From: Candidatus Babelota bacterium
GTDB lineage: Bacteria > Babelota > Babeliae > Babelales > Vermiphilaceae
Direction of reading: 5' to 3'
Assembly (NCBI GenBank): GCA_023382795.1
Contig: JAHDWT010000010.1
Coordinates: forward strand, 1 to 35,384
Length of the DNA stretch: 35,384 nucleotides
The notes below the pieces were generated by a model. That model ran no database searches, was not told the DNA's origin, and saw only the letters and a program-made list of their open reading frames with translations. The position numbers and the translations under genes were made by a program. Position 1 is the first letter of the stretch; the number at the start of each line of letters is the position of its first letter. Below are positions 32,746 to 35,384 of this stretch, in pieces.

Positions 32746-33264
32746 ATGAAAAAACTTTATGCTCCCTGGCGAGCACATTACACCACAGGAAGCGCGCACA
32801 AAAATAATGAAAATCAACCAAAAGATGAATGCGTTTTTTGTACACAAATACATGCAGAGGAAGATGAAACGCATTTTATTCTTAAGCGATTTGACCATCA
32901 CATGGTCATTCTTAATCTATATCCCTACAATGCCGGCCATCTTCTTATTGTAAGCCTTGAACATCAAGCAACTCTTTCAGGGCTCAGCGCAGAATCGCGC
33001 ATCGAACTTATCGAGCTCACCACACTCTGCGTTGAGATACTCAAAGAAGCACTTGGCGCTCATGGTATCAACGTTGGCCTTAATCTTGGTAAGGCCGCTG
33101 GTGCTGGCATTCCTAGCCACATCCACACCCATGTTCTACCGCGATTTCTTGGCGACACTAATTTTATGCCGACGCTTGCTGAAACTAAGGTGATATCCTT
33201 TGATTTGCATGATATTTATCAAAAACTTAAACCTTATTTTGAACGCATTGAGTATCGGCAATAA
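32746..33264 (+). CDS. HIT-family protein, Ap4A phosphorylase-like (172 aa)
   Basis: The N-terminal MKKLYAPWRAHYT together with the CVFC zinc pair (C29, C32) is typical of the bacterial Ap4A phosphorylase group of the HIT superfamily (Rv2613c type). LNLYPYNAGHLLIV and LNLGKAAGAGIPSHIHTHVLPR follow, with the histidine triad H125-x-H127-x-H129. Such enzymes split dinucleoside polyphosphates or nucleotidyl conjugates in the cytoplasm. Length is normal. AAAGGGAAT lies before ATG 32746. Its last 38 bases overlap, tail to tail, the end of the coiled-coil gene on the other strand. The 218-base gap upstream has a TTGACC box near 32636, but no matching -10 is convincing. Confidence 0.9.
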   Translation: MKKLYAPWRAHYTTGSAHKNNENQPKDECVFCTQIHAEEDETHFILKRFDHHMVILNLYPYNAGHLLIVSLEHQATLSGLSAESRIELIELTTLCVEILKEALGAHGINVGLNLGKAAGAGIPSHIHTHVLPRFLGDTNFMPTLAETKVISFDLHDIYQKLKPYFERIEYRQ

Positions 33265-34126
33265 GGTGTTCTTGTGGTTGCTTGGCAATAATAGTTTGCT
33301 GAGAAGAACCGATACCATGCTTCTCATGTTTGAGCAGTGCGATTTCTTGCGTGAGCTGCTCTTTTGCTCGTAGCGCATCTGCCTGTCTGAGCTCGAGATC
33401 TTTAATGTATTCTTTGGCTTGTTGACGACTTGCCCGCTCATGTTCAACGGTGGCAGTTAATTCTTTTATGGTATATTCAAGGGAAGCAACGTGTTCATTT
33501 TTACTATACAAGGATCCCGTGAGCTCAGTTATGAGCTTTTCTTTCCCAACCAATTCATGATCTTTACTTGCCAGTGCACTCATGATCTGCTGATATGCTT
33601 CTTGTTGTTCATGTATTTTTTGTTGTCGCGCTAGCAATTCGCCATATCGCCGTTGATACGTCTGTTCCGCACGTTTTAACGTGTGAATGTCATGCATTGC
33701 CAGCTGCAACTCTCCCCTAAGTGACTCACATTCGGCGCTCAATGCAGCACCATCTTGAATACTAGCCTGATAAAGATCATACCAATGCTGCTCTTTACAA
33801 GCATTTTTTTGATTTCCCTGTCTCTTCAATTTTGTAAGCTCTTCTTCAAGTTCGCGCACCTTAACCTCAAAACAATGGTTGTGTTCTTCAAGCGAACAAC
33901 GCGCATGCCGTTCACTTGCCAGTTGTTCAGTAAGCGTGGTGCGTTCTTGGGCAAGACGCCCAATATGCTCTTGATATCTCGACTCTAAAACCCTTTTTTG
34001 CTCAAAAAGATCGTGTGTATGTTTTTTACGTAATTGATCTATGGCCGCGCTTTCTAAGGTTTTTCCCACTATGGAATACCCCATGCACATTAATCCTGTA
34101 GCCATCAAGACTTGAAATTTTGCCAT
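33227..34126 (-). CDS. Exported coiled-coil protein (299 aa)
   Basis: Start at ATG 34126 with a purine-rich GAGGGGGAT region upstream; the frame continues further up without a better signal. Residues 1-20 (AKFQVLMATGLMCMGYSIVG) form a signal peptide or anchor. Almost everything from residue 25 to 280 is a continuous heptad-like coiled coil rich in Glu, Gln, Lys and Leu (VRELEEELTKLKRQ, IKDLELRQADALRAKEQL). No globular domain is visible. Cysteines occur singly in the coil, unusual for such proteins. It follows the gene at 34213 after 86 bases on the same strand, and both are coiled coils, so they may act together as structural or surface fibres. The function is unknown. Confidence 0.72.
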   Translation of the reverse strand: MAKFQVLMATGLMCMGYSIVGKTLESAAIDQLRKKHTHDLFEQKRVLESRYQEHIGRLAQERTTLTEQLASERHARCSLEEHNHCFEVKVRELEEELTKLKRQGNQKNACKEQHWYDLYQASIQDGAALSAECESLRGELQLAMHDIHTLKRAEQTYQRRYGELLARQQKIHEQQEAYQQIMSALASKDHELVGKEKLITELTGSLYSKNEHVASLEYTIKELTATVEHERASRQQAKEYIKDLELRQADALRAKEQLTQEIALLKHEKHGIGSSQQTIIAKQPQEHLIADTQCVQNKV

Positions 34127-34212
34127 CCTACTATCCCCCTCTCTTGTGTCACCCATTATTAAGATAATGATTTTATGTCGTAAAACACAACACAATGATC
34201 ACAAAAGTTCAT

Positions 34213-35384
34213 CTAACGCCCTAGAGATTCAATTCCTGTCCGAAGAGCGCTACGCGGCACATTGCTCCAATTAAGATGTTTAACAACAGCAAGAGGATTC
34301 ATCGGCTTATCACCACCGACATCTCGAGGTCGTTCTAGCATCACTGGCTCAACTGGTTTTCGAGCAGGCTGCGGCAATACCGGAGCAATAGGTGGAAAAA
34401 ATGTGCTATCCATAAATGGCTCCGTTGGATATGACGGTTCCACTGGCACACCACCAAAAAATGGTTCTGGCTCATACCCTGCATCAGGATAGAAGAAATC
34501 TGGCTCGTAAGGCCGTGCCTCGGGCACCAACCCATACCTTGTAGGCTCTGTCGACGAAACTTGTCCTATAGGTTGCAAGACACTTGGCTCTTCCATTAAA
34601 CCTGGCTGAGGACGTATCGAAGCCGGTATTCCCCCCTCAGCAGGCCCTTGTTCACGAGCCACTGGAGACACTTCTTGTTTTTGCGTCGGCTGCTGTTCCG
34701 GCACTATTGTTGGAATAGACCGGATTACCGGTGGGACTGATGTAACATCAATGACGCGAGTACGCCGAGACGGCAATTTTTCTGTTACCTCTTGTTGTTC
34801 GAATGGTGGTGGCTGCACTAATTGCGCGAGCGACCTTCCCAGATCAGGCATCTCATCGCCTGCACGAATTCCAAGAAGGGTAAGAAGATTACGGAATAAT
34901 TTACTAAATGTTCCAATATCTCTATTTTCAATACTTTGCAATGATCTTTCTGCGATTTCCTTCATTTCTGTTGTTTGTTTTTCGCGTTCCATAAGGGCAT
35001 TTTCACGCACTGCCAACTCTCCACGCACAGATTGTAATTGATTTTGCAGCTCGCCAGATTTTTGCTCGCTTTCACGTATACGCTGTTCAAAGTCGGCCCT
35101 TTCTTGCTGCGATCTTTGTTGTGCTTGTTCAAGTTCAGCTCGTAACTGTTCACGTAAGGAGTTCTGTCGATCACGCTCTTCCCTTAATCGGTTTAACTCC
35201 AGCTCGCGCTGCGCCAACGCCTCATCTTTTTCAATAAGTTGTTGTTCTGATGCTTCTAGCTTTTTTTGCAATGCATCAGTTGATTCTTGCTGCTTCGCAA
35301 TTGTTTGTTGTAAAGCCGCATTGCTTTCTTCAAGCTGAGCAACCTGCGATTCGCTTTCTTTTAATTTCGTTTCTACTGATTCTA
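34213..35384 (-). CDS. Coiled-coil protein with Pro-rich C-terminal region (partial, N-terminus beyond the window)
   Basis: The reading frame is open from the stop at 34213 to the window edge, so at least 389 residues are visible and the start is missing. The visible N-terminal 230 residues are a coiled coil (ESNAALQQTIAKQQ, RELELNRLREERDRQ, QRSQQERADFEQRI). A short globular stretch follows (FSKLFRNLLTLLGIRAGDEM), then about 190 residues rich in Pro, Glu, Phe and Tyr with short repeats of the form PxEPxF and YxPE (EARPYEPDFFYPD, YEPEPFFGGVPVEPSYP). The end (VVKHLNWSNVPRSALRTGIE) is a small possible helix. The Pro-rich part looks disordered and suited to binding partners. No known family. Confidence 0.75.
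   Translation of the reverse strand, partial: ESVETKLKESESQVAQLEESNAALQQTIAKQQESTDALQKKLEASEQQLIEKDEALAQRELELNRLREERDRQNSLREQLRAELEQAQQRSQQERADFEQRIRESEQKSGELQNQLQSVRGELAVRENALMEREKQTTEMKEIAERSLQSIENRDIGTFSKLFRNLLTLLGIRAGDEMPDLGRSLAQLVQPPPFEQQEVTEKLPSRRTRVIDVTSVPPVIRSIPTIVPEQQPTQKQEVSPVAREQGPAEGGIPASIRPQPGLMEEPSVLQPIGQVSSTEPTRYGLVPEARPYEPDFFYPDAGYEPEPFFGGVPVEPSYPTEPFMDSTFFPPIAPVLPQPARKPVEPVMLERPRDVGGDKPMNPLAVVKHLNWSNVPRSALRTGIESLGR

Noticed and set aside
1-35384. Searched for tRNA or rRNA genes, CRISPR arrays, insertion sequences and phage attachment sites
   Set aside because: No cloverleaf-like segments, regularly spaced repeats, transposase-like proteins or flanking duplications were found by eye. 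The toxin-antitoxin remnant is the only mobile-type gene content.

Overview
The window reads as a gene-dense, roughly 40% GC bacterial chromosome segment. Its mixture is typical of a host-associated bacterium with a reduced genome: Sec-type leaders on many proteins, tandem ankyrin-repeat proteins, a BTB-like/beta-propeller protein, very tight operons with ATGA and TAATG stop-start overlaps, and many lineage-specific secreted proteins. This is most reminiscent of Candidatus Dependentiae (TM6, Babeliae), which live inside protists. That placement is an inference from gene content; the window has no rRNA or other marker gene to test it.

Layout. (1) 72-2195: an unknown secreted protein and a divergent lipase-like alpha/beta hydrolase. 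(2) 2334-7841: four tandem ankyrin-repeat genes on the + strand, each with an N-terminal hydrophobic leader. The first also carries a cysteine-rich RING-like knuckle and a C-terminal F-box/PRANC-like motif. A 63-codon ORF ends the row. (3) 7845-12503: a short, animal-like transketolase, a small basic protein, a truncated ComEC-like membrane protein, a DJ-1/PfpI protein, and a HigB-type toxin next to a frameshifted antitoxin. (4) 12640-16117: a secreted protein with a BTB/Skp1-like N-terminal region and a WD40-like propeller, then two secreted Gly/aromatic-rich paralogues. (5) 16130-29842: eleven closely packed minus-strand genes read as wecB, wecC, a fused ADH/Gfo-Idh oxidoreductase, a GT-C membrane glycosyltransferase, manC, gmd, a second gmd, fcl, zwf, gnd and a cyclase-family hydrolase. 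(6) 30025-35384: a small membrane protein with a clear terminator, a second GT-C glycosyltransferase, a secreted protein, a HIT (Ap4A phosphorylase-like) protein and two coiled-coil proteins. The last of these runs off the window.

How the genes fit together. Block 5 encodes UDP-ManNAc to UDP-ManNAcA (WecB, WecC) and mannose-1-P to GDP-mannose to GDP-L-fucose (ManC, Gmd, Fcl). These suggest a surface glycan or lipid-linked sugar assembled with the GT-C enzymes. Fcl consumes NADPH, which Zwf and Gnd from the same gene run can regenerate. Blocks 2 and 4 look like exported host-interaction proteins that borrow eukaryotic folds (ankyrin, RING-like, F-box-like, BTB-like, WD40-like).

Most unexpected observation: three enzymes of the GDP-fucose branch (ManC, one of two Gmd copies, and Fcl) carry N-terminal extensions that look like Sec signal peptides. 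The second Gmd copy does not. This suggests that part of GDP-sugar synthesis happens outside the cytoplasm.
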